From: Lentimonas sp. CC4
GTDB taxonomy: Bacteria > Verrucomicrobiota > Verrucomicrobiia > Opitutales > Coraliomargaritaceae
NCBI RefSeq assembly: GCF_902728235.1
Contig: NZ_CACVBO010000001.1
Coordinates: 3,186,001-3,250,000, forward strand
Length of the DNA stretch: 64,000 nt
Direction of reading: 5' to 3'
Under the pieces are notes generated by a model that searched no databases, was not told the DNA's origin, and saw nothing but the letters and a program-made list of their open reading frames with translations. Position 1 is the first letter of the stretch. Every line of letters starts with the position of its first letter. Shown one piece after another: positions 49,884-58,942 of the stretch. The translations under genes were made by a program, and so were the position numbers.

Positions 49884-50048
49884 AACTCGCGCTAGCGAGG
49901 TCGACCGAAGACACGGAGGCACACAGCAGACACGACTAGCCTCGCATCGTAATAATACACCCAACCACCGAACCGTGTAGCCAACTCGCGCTAGCGAGGT
50001 CGACCGAAGGCACGGAGGCACACAGCAGACACGACTAGCCTCGCATCG
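49884..50048. repeat. 99-bp tandem duplication upstream of uvrB
   Basis: A core of 66 bp, AACTCGCGCTAGCGAGGTCG, ACCGAAG(A/G)CACGGAGGCACA, CAGCAGACACGACTAGCCTC, GCATCG, occurs at 49884-49949 and again at 49983-50048 with one base different. The period is 99 bp. It contains the palindrome CTCGCGCTAGCGAG. It fills the space between uvrB and the DCC gene, including the 362 bp with no gene (49791-50152). Confidence 0.85.
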
Positions 50049-50152
50049 CTACAGTAAGTTTCCCAGAAGAACCATCCAGACATCCGAAGAATAGTGCACT
50101 GAATTAATCGAGTAACAGACTTCGGCTGTCGACAAATCCATCTAGAGGTCCA

Positions 50153-50581
50153 TTGATCTGTCCTGTGAAACCGAAGAGCAAAGCAATCTTATTTTTTGAT
50201 GGTAACTGTGGGCTATGCAATCGCAGCGTTCAGTTCCTTATTCGCAAAGATAAGCGCAAGCATCTCTATTTTGCACCAATCCAAGGTATCGCCGCTCAAG
50301 CCATCTTACCTGAGAAGTATCGACTGGCTCTAGATACAGTCGTCTATCAACGTGTTGCTAAAGATGGGCATACCACGCTTCTATTTCGCTCAGATGCGGC
50401 CCTGCTCGCTTTAATTGACACTCGTAGCCTATGGCGCTTCCTAGCGCGTATCGCGCTATGGCTACCACGCAGCCTTCGAGATCGGGTGTATGACGCCATC
50501 GCAATGCGCCGTCAGAAATCCCTGAAGTCTGCCACTTGCCCGATGCCTAGTCGGGAGGTGCATGCGCGCATCTTACCCTGA
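50153..50581 (+). CDS. DCC-family thiol-disulfide oxidoreductase-like protein (DUF393)
   Basis: 142 aa. The N-terminal FFDGNCGLCNRSVQFLIRKD carries the DxxCxxC motif typical of the DCC family. YFAPIQGIAAQAI and the C-terminal helix with LWRFLARIALWLPRSLRDRVYD and a final conserved C-P complete the pattern. A redox role is assumed for the family but no substrate is known. TTG 50153 has AGAGG just upstream; GTG 50165 would remove four residues. It stands alone between uvrB and the antiporter genes. Confidence 0.87.
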   Translation: MICPVKPKSKAILFFDGNCGLCNRSVQFLIRKDKRKHLYFAPIQGIAAQAILPEKYRLALDTVVYQRVAKDGHTTLLFRSDAALLALIDTRSLWRFLARIALWLPRSLRDRVYDAIAMRRQKSLKSATCPMPSREVHARILP

Positions 50582-50750
50582 AATATAAACCTAGATTCGG
50601 CAGTTGCCATGGGCTCTGATTCTTAAACCGTTAATGGACCTTAATTAACGTCAATCCTGCCCACTGCCAAAATGGCGAATGAGATAACACGTGATTCCTA
50701 GTTCGAGGCGCCACTCAAGTATTTAAGCAGTATGTGTTTAGAACCTCTGA

Positions 50751-50897
50751 TTAACCTTAAAAGAGTAGTTAGGAGCTAAATATCAGTATTTTATGAGCAA
50801 TCTTCGATTCGCCAAATTGGCGCCAGCGAACGCGACTGTAAGGGATTCATTACCAAGGACTAACTTGCTACGCCATCTACGGCAGACCTCCGTCGTA
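50751..50897 (+). repeat. dispersed repeat R1, copy C
   Basis: Begins TTAACCTTAAAAGAGTAGTT, then TATCAGTATTTTATGAGC, TCGCCAAATTGGCGC, GGATTCATTACCAAGGACTA, ACTTGCTACGCCATCTACGG, CAGACCTCCGTCG. It lacks the middle block present in copies A and B. Its end joins to the sequence type found at 24224 and 32796. It lies in the 423 bp gap (50582-51004) between the DCC gene and the antiporter, in which no gene is seen. Confidence 0.65.
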
Positions 50898-50942
50898 GTT
50901 TTAACTCACCTTTTTAGGTTCAACTCAGCTTTTTAGGATAAA

Positions 50943-50975
50943 AATAGGCGCTTCGGATAAACCGAAGCGCCTATT
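50943..50975 (-). terminator. rho-independent terminator of the antiporter gene
   Basis: A perfect stem AATAGGCGCTTCGG / CCGAAGCGCCTATT with a five-base loop, followed on the minus strand by a T run (TATTTTTATCC). It lies about 30 bp beyond the stop of the minus-strand gene ending at 51005, so it probably terminates the mrp-antiporter transcript. Confidence 0.85.
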
Positions 50976-51004
50976 GAAAAAATATCGCGACCTAATGCAC
51001 GAGC

Positions 51005-52657
51005 CTAGTGAGGCAGGACAATAAAGACACAAGCCATCACTAATGTTGGAAAAAGCGCTCCGAGCAATAACTTGAACGGCGAAACTCCGTCCTTGAAATA
51101 TTTACTCAAGATACTTTGCCCCGCGGGATTCGGCGCGTTGGCGATCACCGTTAAGCCACCGCCTGTCACAGCACCCGCGACCACGGCATACTCTAGGCCT
51201 TGAGAATTAGCCAAGGCCGCCCCAGTCTTAGAGATCCACTGACCTGCAATAAATTGGTCTGGGCTAAATACAGGGACCTGCGAGGCAAGGAAGGTAATTG
51301 CCGCATTATCATTGAATGCAGTTAGAATGGTTGCACCGATGAACAGTGGCACTTCCGCTAGTGAACTCAGCACGGGGGAAATCCACCAACCTTGCAGACC
51401 TCCATGCGTCACCAATCCTGCCAAGAAAAAACCCACCAAGATTGGCGACTTTAATTTGATGTCATACTGGTGATGATGCGTCGCCATGGTAAACGCCAAG
51501 AAAAACAAGAAACCTGCGATGAAGAATGCAGGATGGTGCAGTGTCAGCACTGTCCATGCAACAAAGCCTAAGTGCACTATAATAATCCAATATGGCGCAG
51601 GCTCTGGCTCGTCATCAGCTCCGCTCTGTTCCAATGCCTCATGGCGTGCTGCTAAGTCCTTAAACTCCTTCTTGAAGATGAAGAAATACACGGCCGTCGC
51701 GACCACGATCCCCAGCACCGCGCGCCACCCGAAATGCGTGAACATGAATGGCATGTTCCAGTGCCATGCGTTGGCGACCATCAAAACTGGAGGTGCAGCA
51801 AAGTGAGTGAGCGTGCCACCGACAGAAATGTTCACAAACAACAGACCCAGCGTCGCATATTTGAACTTCGGAGACGGGTCTAGCATGTAAAATTGATGAC
51901 CAATCAACAGTGCAGCAATCGTCATTGCAGCAGGTTCTGTAATAAAGGAGCCTAATAGTGGAGCCACCACCAGAATGGACAGCCACCATGCCGCTGGTGT
52001 GCGCTTCCCGATCGATGCAACCGAACGTAAGCACGTCTCAGCGATTTGAATCACAGGTCGACTGGAAGCGATCGCCATAATAATCACAACGAACATCGGC
52101 TCTGTGAAATTACGGTTATCAATGTAATGCGCTGCGACTTCAAACCCCTCGGGCTTCATGAATACAAGTGCGAGCAAGAGCGGAATCAGCCAGATACCAA
52201 AAATCGCTTCGACCTCCCCCAAAAAGTGAAAGAGTGTCGACTTAAAGCTGACAGGGTCTTTGCCCTCAACATACTTCTTAGTGTGTAAGGCAATTGCATT
52301 GTGATGCTCTACCTCATATTTATGCGCGAGCTTGTTAAAAGTCGTCGCTAGAAATGTATGTGCAACCGCCAGTAGAAAGATGACAGTCGCCACGACATTA
52401 ATCGGATCTGCGCTTGCACGCAGTTTTAACTGATCGATTAATCCAAGCTCCTCGCCCGTCTCAGACGCCTGTTCTAATTCCATGGCGTGGTATGTCGCCT
52501 CCGAGATTGGGAATTCTTGAGCATCATCATGAGATGCGTGACCTCCGCCTCCAGCATTGGCAAAACTAAGAGCACAAAGCATCAAGCCACCAATGACTGT
52601 TGCGTGTTTTAGGTGTATACAGAACAAACTAGCAATTAGGGTTCTAAAGGGATTCAT
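51005..52657 (-). CDS. putative Na+/H+ antiporter (PF07399-type)
   Basis: 550 aa with about 10-11 membrane helices after a signal-like N-terminus and a short His/Asp-rich loop (AGGGGHASHDDAQEF). Recognisable features are SRPVIQIAETCLRSVASIGK, GSFITEPAAMTIAALLIG, ISVGGTLTHFAAPPVLMVAN, LTAFNDNAAITFLASQVP and GGLTVIANAPNPAG, repeated inverted-like acidic/Asn motifs as in NhaD/arsenical-pump-type carriers. Exchange of Na+ for H+ is the family assumption, not shown. It follows mrpG by 93 bp on the same strand, fitting a combined sodium-homeostasis unit. ATG 52657 (MNPFRTL) was taken over 52672. Confidence 0.8.
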   Translation of the reverse strand: MNPFRTLIASLFCIHLKHATVIGGLMLCALSFANAGGGGHASHDDAQEFPISEATYHAMELEQASETGEELGLIDQLKLRASADPINVVATVIFLLAVAHTFLATTFNKLAHKYEVEHHNAIALHTKKYVEGKDPVSFKSTLFHFLGEVEAIFGIWLIPLLLALVFMKPEGFEVAAHYIDNRNFTEPMFVVIIMAIASSRPVIQIAETCLRSVASIGKRTPAAWWLSILVVAPLLGSFITEPAAMTIAALLIGHQFYMLDPSPKFKYATLGLLFVNISVGGTLTHFAAPPVLMVANAWHWNMPFMFTHFGWRAVLGIVVATAVYFFIFKKEFKDLAARHEALEQSGADDEPEPAPYWIIIVHLGFVAWTVLTLHHPAFFIAGFLFFLAFTMATHHHQYDIKLKSPILVGFFLAGLVTHGGLQGWWISPVLSSLAEVPLFIGATILTAFNDNAAITFLASQVPVFSPDQFIAGQWISKTGAALANSQGLEYAVVAGAVTGGGLTVIANAPNPAGQSILSKYFKDGVSPFKLLLGALFPTLVMACVFIVLPH

Positions 52658-52750
52658 AGAGCTACCTAGCAATCGCCAAAAACCACATTAAGCAAGATTT
52701 TTCCACATTTTATCCACATTTAATATTTAAAGCCCGAAGGCTTTAACCGC

Positions 52751-53077
52751 CTAGTCACGCTCATCTTCTGAAAGCTGATCACGTCCAGTCTTAGACCAAA
52801 GCTTAACTCCCTTACGATAAGCAACTTCTCCAATTGTCTGCGCAGCAATCGGGGTGGTAATATAGAAGAATACGATGATAAAAAGTGCGGTGATCGAAGC
52901 GCGTAGCGAATGAAAGTGCAATGCTGCAGCGCACACCATTAATGCAGCGCCAAATGCGCCCGCTTTCGTCGCGGCATGCATTCGCATGTAGAAATCAGGC
53001 ATACGGTTCACACCCAACGCAGCAACGAAGGCAAAAAACGAGCCCAATATCATTAATACTGCTACCAATATACTCAT
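52751..53077 (-). CDS. mrpG: Mrp antiporter subunit G
   Basis: 108 aa, three membrane helices. Blocks LGVNRMPDFYMRMHAATKAGAFGAALMVCA-like (conserved RMPDFYMRMHAATKAG) and ITTPIAAQTIGEVAYRKG are the MnhG/PhaG signature. Last subunit of the complex. It overlaps mrpF by four bases. Confidence 0.95.
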   Translation of the reverse strand: MSILVAVLMILGSFFAFVAALGVNRMPDFYMRMHAATKAGAFGAALMVCAAALHFHSLRASITALFIIVFFYITTPIAAQTIGEVAYRKGVKLWSKTGRDQLSEDERD

Positions 53078-53364
53078 CGTTTTGTCCGCCTCCCTAAATA
53101 TCGTGCAAAAGCCACCGTCCCAAGAAAACTAACCAGGGAAATTCCAAATGCTGTCTCTAATAATATCATCTGCTCGAAATAGACAGCAAACAACACAATC
53201 AAGCAGAGGCAGACTCCTCCCACCAAATCTAAAGCGACGACTCGATCAAACGGCGTTGGCCCCATTAAAATGCGACGCATCGCAAGCACTAGAGCTGCCA
53301 ATAGGAAGACTGATGAAATCGCAAATGCGATCGCAATTGGACTGTCAAAAGCTTCAAACCACAC
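53074..53364 (-). CDS. mrpF: Mrp antiporter subunit F
   Basis: 96 aa, three membrane helices. The motif RRILMGPTPFDRVVALDLVG after the first helix is the hallmark of MrpF/MnhF. It is a required small subunit of the hetero-oligomeric Na+/H+ exchanger. It overlaps mrpE by 11 bp and mrpG by 4 bp. Confidence 0.95.
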   Translation of the reverse strand: MWFEAFDSPIAIAFAISSVFLLAALVLAMRRILMGPTPFDRVVALDLVGGVCLCLIVLFAVYFEQMILLETAFGISLVSFLGTVAFARYLGRRTKR

Positions 53365-53680
53365 GTCTTACCCGCTTTCCGTAATCATTTAATAATTGAT
53401 CAGCAATCTCCTCAACTTCCCCATCCAAATACATCGAATGAATGTAGAGCTTATCATGATTCTCCGACACGGTTAAGCCCAAGGTTCCAGGAGTCATTGT
53501 AATAAAATTTGCCATCAGCGCGATTTGACGATCACTCATATCAGCCACATTCAGCGCAATGATACCGGGCGTCATCCGGTGCGTGGGTGTCAACACATCG
53601 TAGGCCACCCGAAGATTCGAAACGAGAACCTCCTTCAAATAGAACAGCAAAAACTCAGCAAATGCAAATAAGCGCTTCAT
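53354..53680 (-). CDS. mrpE: Mrp antiporter subunit E (short form)
   Basis: 108 aa. The conserved part VLVSNLRVAYDVLTPTHRMT, then GIIALNVADMSDRQIALMAN, FITMTPGTLGLTVS and LYIHSMYLD is typical of MrpE. It is about 50 residues shorter than common MrpE (about 158 aa) because the N-terminal membrane helix pair is reduced to one hydrophobic stretch. The start (ATG 53680) overlaps mrpD by four bases, so no missing upstream part is hidden; the short form looks genuine. Confidence 0.9.
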   Translation of the reverse strand: MKRLFAFAEFLLFYLKEVLVSNLRVAYDVLTPTHRMTPGIIALNVADMSDRQIALMANFITMTPGTLGLTVSENHDKLYIHSMYLDGEVEEIADQLLNDYGKRVRRVV

Positions 53681-55191
53681 GGCGACACCTCCAATACTTC
53701 AGGCATCACTGCCGATATATAAGACTCTGGGTTTAATAATTGTGCAGCAGCTCGCTCCGAAAAAGCGAATAGAGGCTCTCCAACAATCCCGATCAGGATG
53801 GTTGAGACAGCCAAAATGACGATAGGGACAAGCATGCACGCGAGCGATCCGATCGGCTTGCCCGGTTGCACATCCACATCCTCAGGCTGTGTCTTCCAAA
53901 AAGCTTCAGCCCAGATCTTAGTCATCGAATACAAGGTCAGCACTCCCACAAGTAGGGCTGCCGTAACCGGTAGCCAGCTCTCGATCTCAATGCCGGATTT
54001 TACCAGAGCAAACTTGGCCCAGAACCCCGAGAGCGGTGGAATGCCCCCGAGCGAAAATGCCGGAATAAAAAACAGCACCGCGAGCCATGGAGCCGATACT
54101 GCCAAACCACCGACCTTCGACAAATCGCAGCTCCCCTTCAGACGTATGACCACCCCACTCACAAGGAACAGGTTCGTCTTCACAATAATATGGTGCACAA
54201 GATAAAAAATCGCGGCGGAAATCGCCAAAGGCGTCATAAATGCCAAACCGAGCACCATATAACCGATCTGGCTCACAATATGAAACGATAGAATACGGCG
54301 CATATCGAACTGAGACGCGGCGCCAAGCACGCCTGTAATCATAGTTAGAACCGCCAACCATAAAATGATCGTCTGCACTTCAGGAAACAAGGGTGCAAAC
54401 ATCAGCGTATACGAACGAAACAGCGCATATACCCCGACCTTAGTCAACAAGCCCGCAAAGACCGCGGACACTGCGGAAGGCGGCGTATGGTAAGATGCAG
54501 GCAACCAGAAGAAAAACGGAAACATACCAGCCTTTAAACCGAAGGCGACTAGTAACAACATCGAACTGCTAATGGCCCAATTCACATTCTCAGCCGCAGC
54601 CAAATGCTGAGCAATATCAGCCATGTTCAATGTCCCAGTTTTGCCATAAATCATGCCAGCACCGATCAAAAACATCACCGAAGAAAGCAAGTTTAGGCAT
54701 ACATACTTCAGCCCGCCTTCTAGCTCTTCCTTCGCCCCCCCCATTGACATGAGGACAAACGAAGCGATCAACATGACCTCGAACCAGACATAAAGATTAA
54801 ACAAATCTCCAGTTAGAAAGGCACCGTTGACGCCCCAAATCAGAACGAGATAGAGCGGAAAAAAGAACTTCTTCAACCGCGCTTCATCTATTTCACTCAA
54901 GGCATAGATCGCTACAGCCGCGCCCATGAACGAGGATACCGCAACCATGATCGCACTAAATCGATCGGCGACCATAGTAATGCCAAGGGGTGCACTCCAT
55001 TCTCCCATGTGAATCACTAAATAATCAACTTGGTCGACCACATAGAGTAGATTCAGCGAAGCCACAAAGGTAACACAGGCAAAAAAGACCCCGCCAATGC
55101 GCTGGAAAGTCAATGAACGTGCCCCGATCAACAGTGTAATCACCCCCAACAACGGGAGTATAATAGGTAGTAATAGCGCGTAATTAATCAC
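53677..55191 (-). CDS. mrpD: Mrp antiporter subunit D
   Basis: 504 aa, about 14 membrane helices, homologous to NuoN/NuoM-type proton channels. The block GDLFNLYVWFEVMLIASFVL carries the conserved Glu; AFGLKAGMFPFFFWLPASYH, TPPSAVSAVFAGLLTKVGVY holds the conserved Lys residues of the proton path. It overlaps mrpC and mrpE by four bases each. Proposed as the main proton-translocating subunit together with A. Confidence 0.96.
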   Translation of the reverse strand: MINYALLLPIILPLLGVITLLIGARSLTFQRIGGVFFACVTFVASLNLLYVVDQVDYLVIHMGEWSAPLGITMVADRFSAIMVAVSSFMGAAVAIYALSEIDEARLKKFFFPLYLVLIWGVNGAFLTGDLFNLYVWFEVMLIASFVLMSMGGAKEELEGGLKYVCLNLLSSVMFLIGAGMIYGKTGTLNMADIAQHLAAAENVNWAISSSMLLLVAFGLKAGMFPFFFWLPASYHTPPSAVSAVFAGLLTKVGVYALFRSYTLMFAPLFPEVQTIILWLAVLTMITGVLGAASQFDMRRILSFHIVSQIGYMVLGLAFMTPLAISAAIFYLVHHIIVKTNLFLVSGVVIRLKGSCDLSKVGGLAVSAPWLAVLFFIPAFSLGGIPPLSGFWAKFALVKSGIEIESWLPVTAALLVGVLTLYSMTKIWAEAFWKTQPEDVDVQPGKPIGSLACMLVPIVILAVSTILIGIVGEPLFAFSERAAAQLLNPESYISAVMPEVLEVSP

Positions 55192-55535
55192 GTGTCTGTA
55201 TTATCAAAAGCGTTAATGTCGTCGTCGCCCACAGCTTCATGTGCGCGACAGACCAAAGTTAATAGGAACGCAGTCAGACCGAACCCGATCACAATTGCAG
55301 TCAGCACCATCGCCTGTGGCAACGGATCTCCAAAAGGTGCTTCAGGTGCAGTCGCACCCGCTTGGACCAATGCCGGACGTCCAGCCAGCAATCCACCAGA
55401 GGTAAATACCAATAAATTGGCTCCTTGAGAAATCAGCACGATCCCAATGACGAGCTTAACAATGCTGCGCCGCAACAAACTGTAAATGCCTGTCGCAAAT
55501 AAGACCCCAATAAGAAAAGCAATTAGTGGCTCCAT
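55188..55535 (-). CDS. mrpC: Mrp antiporter subunit C
   Basis: 115 aa, three membrane helices, NuoK homologue. SIVKLVIGIVLISQGANLLV, PLPQAMVLTAIVIGFGLTAF is the conserved MnhC/NuoK pattern. A polar loop of about 25 residues (PALVQAGATAPEAPFGD) is typical of MrpC. It shares one base with mrpB and overlaps mrpD by four. Confidence 0.95.
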   Translation of the reverse strand: MEPLIAFLIGVLFATGIYSLLRRSIVKLVIGIVLISQGANLLVFTSGGLLAGRPALVQAGATAPEAPFGDPLPQAMVLTAIVIGFGLTAFLLTLVCRAHEAVGDDDINAFDNTDT

Positions 55536-55981
55536 TATTTAACTCCCTCCCCATCATCTGGTTCACCTAATTCTGCCAAATTAAAAGTCGTATGAAGCGT
55601 AAATCCAATGACCACTAAATACACTCCAATATCAAATACCAAAGGTGTGCCCAAATGAATCGCACCTAACAGCGGCAGATAAAAAGTAGGCAACCACGCA
55701 CCCGTCAAAAACGCCCCACCATGTAGCATCCCTGGCAAACCGCTCAAAACAGCAACCGCTAAGCCCACGCCCAGTAAAGTCACCGGATCAATACGTAACT
55801 TCGCTTTCGCAGCGTCCATACCACTACCAATCCCCACTAGGATAAATGCGGTCGCAGCCATCAACCCTCCGATAAATCCGCCACCCGGTAAATTATGCCC
55901 ACGATACAACACCACTAAGGATAGTAGAAGTAAGCACGGGAACAGGATATGACTCGCCTGTCTTAATATAAAATACCTCAT
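55535..55981 (-). CDS. mrpB: Mrp antiporter subunit B
   Basis: 148 aa, four membrane helices. YRGHNLPGGGFIGGLMAATA is the MnhB signature; the last helix ends in VYLVVIGFTLHTTFNLAE. It overlaps mrpA by four bases and mrpC by one. A component of the Na+/H+ exchanger; in some organisms it is fused to A. Confidence 0.95.
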   Translation of the reverse strand: MRYFILRQASHILFPCLLLLSLVVLYRGHNLPGGGFIGGLMAATAFILVGIGSGMDAAKAKLRIDPVTLLGVGLAVAVLSGLPGMLHGGAFLTGAWLPTFYLPLLGAIHLGTPLVFDIGVYLVVIGFTLHTTFNLAELGEPDDGEGVK

Positions 55982-58317
55982 GAAATTCGCCCCTTTCGCC
56001 CTTTCGCCCGAACCGACACCAGCGCCGCAATTCCCAGTGCAGCAGCCGAAACCACAACGATCTCACCCAAGGTATCCATCGCACGGAAATCAACAAGTAT
56101 GACATTCACTACATTCTTTCCCTTGGCTTCTGGATAACTCATCGCAGCCAACTTCTCAGAAATCGCATGGTTGAACTGAATGTTTACCGCTTTGAGCACC
56201 AAGAGCATAATGAGGAAACCAAAAGTGCTCGCTAAAACAGCATCTCGTATCCGCACCATCCGTCTAGAAATAATTCTGAGTGGTGGCAGTCGTAAAATTA
56301 CATACATGAACAGCACCACCGTTAAAGTCTCAACCAGCAACTGAGTGATCGCGAGGTCTGGAGCACCATAATAGACAAAAATCATGGCGACTCCGAAACC
56401 CACAACGCCCAAGGCAACCAACACAGTCACATACGTCGTGGCAGTCACTGCAATGATACTGGCAGCGACCATAACCAGCACTAGGCCAGTCACAATTACA
56501 TTAAACTCAGACCAATCGACATCAAATTGCAGACCCCCATAATTGAGAATTGCCCAGGACAAGAAACCTACGGTCACTGCAACAATCATGAAAACATAGT
56601 CATGCAAACGCCCAGTCTGAAGCCAGCTAGTTTGCGACTTAGCCAGCCACATCGTGCCATTGAAAATACGTCCATACATCGCATCCGCACCCCACGGACG
56701 AATTGCAGCGAGCACGCGATCAGATACCGCCCAGAACTTTGTGCGACAAAGAAACACCAATACTCCACCGAGGACTGTCACACCACTCAACAGCAGCGGC
56801 AAGTTGGGCTGAACCAAATGCCACAGTTCTAGTTTCAAATGCACGATTTCCGTGCCTTGAATGGAAGCGATCGCCGGCGAAACCAATGCCTCGGTTACTA
56901 AGAATGGGAAAATACCAATCACCAAACCAGCAACCGATAATACGATCGGGCCGACCCACATCGCAAAAGGCGCTTCGTGTGGCTTTTTAGGCAAGGCGGC
57001 AACGTTGGATTTCCCGAAGAACGGCCCGACGCCGGCCTTCAAGGCCAAGCCCATCATCAGCAAATTACCCACTAAAGCAGCACCTAGAAAGAACATCTCA
57101 AAGCCGTCAAGCTTCACGCCAGCCTTATAGATTAACTCTTTGCCAATAAATCCGAAGAACGGTGGTAAGCCCGACATTGAAAGCGCGGCTAAAACACCCG
57201 CGATTGCAGTAATCGGCATCAACTTACGCAGTCCACGGAGGATTGTGACATCACGCGTGCCTGTTTCGTGATCCACCGAACCCACCACCATAAACAGCGT
57301 TGCTTTATAGAGTGCATGCCCCAACAGAAACACAACCATCGCCTTGATCGCATATTGCGAGCCGATCCCGAGGAGTAAGGTCAGCACGCCTAGCACACCG
57401 AGTGTAGTATAAGCCAAAATTGCCTTCGCGTCTTTTTGAAACAAGCCGAGACAGACCGCTAGCAACAAGGTGACACTACCAAAAATCGCCAGCGTGTATT
57501 CCCACAAGCCACTGCCACTTAGCGCAGGGTTCAAACGCGCCATCAAAAAGATCCCCGCCTTCACCATCGTTGCGGAGTGTAAGTAAGCGCTTACCGGTGT
57601 GGGGCCTGCCATCGCATTCGGTAACCAGAAGTGAAAAGGCACTTGAGCACTCTTAGTAAAGGCACCGCCCAGCACCAAGATGACAATTGCCGTATACCAA
57701 GGGCTGGCGTGCAAAATATCACCCATGCCATTGATTTCACTAAACGACAGGCTCCCAGTCACTACGCCTAGTAATATAAAGCCTGCCAACATCGACATGG
57801 CTCCGAGCCCAGTCACCAACAGCGCTTGAAGCGCCTTCCAGCGAGCGATCTTCTGCTCGTGGTTGAAGCCAATCAACAAATACGAAGTAATACTGGTCAA
57901 CTCCCAGAAAACAAAGAGCAGGATCAAATTATCCGAAAGCACTAAGCCCAACATCGCCCCCATAAAGGACAATAAATACAAATAAAAACGCCCTAAGCGT
58001 GGGTGTCCATGCATATAGGCACCCGCATACAGGACAATAAAGCCACCGACCCCCGTCACCAGTAGTGCCATTAACAAGGACAAACCATCCAAGCGTAAAC
58101 TAAAAGCGGCTCCCAAGCTAGAAAACCACTCAACATTATACACTAGAACTGAGCCAGAGGCGATCGCACCTTCCTGCGACGCTAGTAACACAAAAGCTCC
58201 AAAGGGTGCTACCGCGAGCAACCAAGAGCAACGATCCTTCAAGAGCCGAAAAAGCAGCGGTGCCGCAAAAGAGGCACCAAACACAAGTAGAAGACTAAAT
58301 AATAAAATTCCCGACAT
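55978..58317 (-). CDS. mrpA: Mrp antiporter subunit A
   Basis: 779 aa, about 20 membrane helices, NuoL-like N-terminal two-thirds plus a C-terminal MbhE/MnhB-like part, full family length. GLVLSDNLILLFVFWELTSI, TSYLLIGF carries the conserved Glu; GGAFTKSAQVPFHFWLPNAM, AGPTPVSAYLHSATMVKAGI has the conserved Lys/His path; VALGVVGFGVAMIFVYYGAP, DLAITQLLVETLTVVLF is the MrpA-specific C-terminal block. It is first gene of the seven-gene minus-strand operon, ATG 58317, and all six joins overlap, showing one translation-coupled transcript. Confidence 0.97.
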   Translation of the reverse strand: MSGILLFSLLLVFGASFAAPLLFRLLKDRCSWLLAVAPFGAFVLLASQEGAIASGSVLVYNVEWFSSLGAAFSLRLDGLSLLMALLVTGVGGFIVLYAGAYMHGHPRLGRFYLYLLSFMGAMLGLVLSDNLILLFVFWELTSITSYLLIGFNHEQKIARWKALQALLVTGLGAMSMLAGFILLGVVTGSLSFSEINGMGDILHASPWYTAIVILVLGGAFTKSAQVPFHFWLPNAMAGPTPVSAYLHSATMVKAGIFLMARLNPALSGSGLWEYTLAIFGSVTLLLAVCLGLFQKDAKAILAYTTLGVLGVLTLLLGIGSQYAIKAMVVFLLGHALYKATLFMVVGSVDHETGTRDVTILRGLRKLMPITAIAGVLAALSMSGLPPFFGFIGKELIYKAGVKLDGFEMFFLGAALVGNLLMMGLALKAGVGPFFGKSNVAALPKKPHEAPFAMWVGPIVLSVAGLVIGIFPFLVTEALVSPAIASIQGTEIVHLKLELWHLVQPNLPLLLSGVTVLGGVLVFLCRTKFWAVSDRVLAAIRPWGADAMYGRIFNGTMWLAKSQTSWLQTGRLHDYVFMIVAVTVGFLSWAILNYGGLQFDVDWSEFNVIVTGLVLVMVAASIIAVTATTYVTVLVALGVVGFGVAMIFVYYGAPDLAITQLLVETLTVVLFMYVILRLPPLRIISRRMVRIRDAVLASTFGFLIMLLVLKAVNIQFNHAISEKLAAMSYPEAKGKNVVNVILVDFRAMDTLGEIVVVSAAALGIAALVSVRAKGRKGRIS

Positions 58318-58466
58318 GGTAAGAAGATCGGCAACAAACCTAAGTCGACACGTTTATTCAAGACTATCTAGACGTTTTATAGAACATTTTTCTAAGACAC
58401 TTCTATTTACAAAATGACCGAGTGCGCTGCTTTCATCCCTTGTAGATGAGCCATTTACCATTTTCA

Positions 58467-58886
58467 CTAGCGTTGCTGCACTTGCAGCGGTGTCACTCCA
58501 TGCAAGCGCCCTGAGTCCAACCAACCGACTAAATTGTTGGTGCCGCGCACTCCAACCACCATTCCCATAAAGGCAGTCAACGCCAATATTACAATGAGCC
58601 TACGCATCCAGCGCCCCTTTGAAACGGCGCAGCGCAGATCGATGACCGCGTTGGATAACCAGCCCAAATATGTGAATGCAACGAAGTAAAAATTAGCATC
58701 GTAATAGCTACAGATATAGTCACGCATCCACTGAGGATACTCGTGTTTCAAAAACTCATAGACCTCGGGACTTTGCCAAAAGCCCCAATACTCCCTAAAA
58801 CCAGTGAGTAACAACAGCCACATCATAGCGACCACCACTAATATAGTCAGGAAATAGAATTGGTATCTAGGTGTTGTCGGCATCAC
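58467..58886 (-). CDS. hypothetical membrane protein
   Basis: 139 aa with three to four hydrophobic stretches (about 10-30, 65-85 and 92-112). Rich in Trp and Tyr (YWGFWQSPEVYEFLKHEYPQ). No recognised family; it may be similar to small membrane proteins next to Mrp systems, which I cannot check. It lies about 150 bp upstream of mrpA on the same strand, so it may or may not belong to that transcript. Confidence 0.6.
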   Translation of the reverse strand: MMPTTPRYQFYFLTILVVVAMMWLLLLTGFREYWGFWQSPEVYEFLKHEYPQWMRDYICSYYDANFYFVAFTYLGWLSNAVIDLRCAVSKGRWMRRLIVILALTAFMGMVVGVRGTNNLVGWLDSGRLHGVTPLQVQQR

Positions 58887-58942
58887 GACTTAGATGATAC
58901 GCAACGGCGCGGTGAGTCAGCTAGAAAGCTTAGAGTTTCAAT

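Noticed and set aside
49791-50021. N-terminal extension of UvrB
   Set aside because: It is the translated 99-bp tandem repeat ([10 protein letters not shown] twice); the family N-terminus begins at GTG 49790.
49884-50048. CRISPR-like array
   Set aside because: Only two repeats with a 99-bp period; the repeat core is 66 bp and no cas gene is near.
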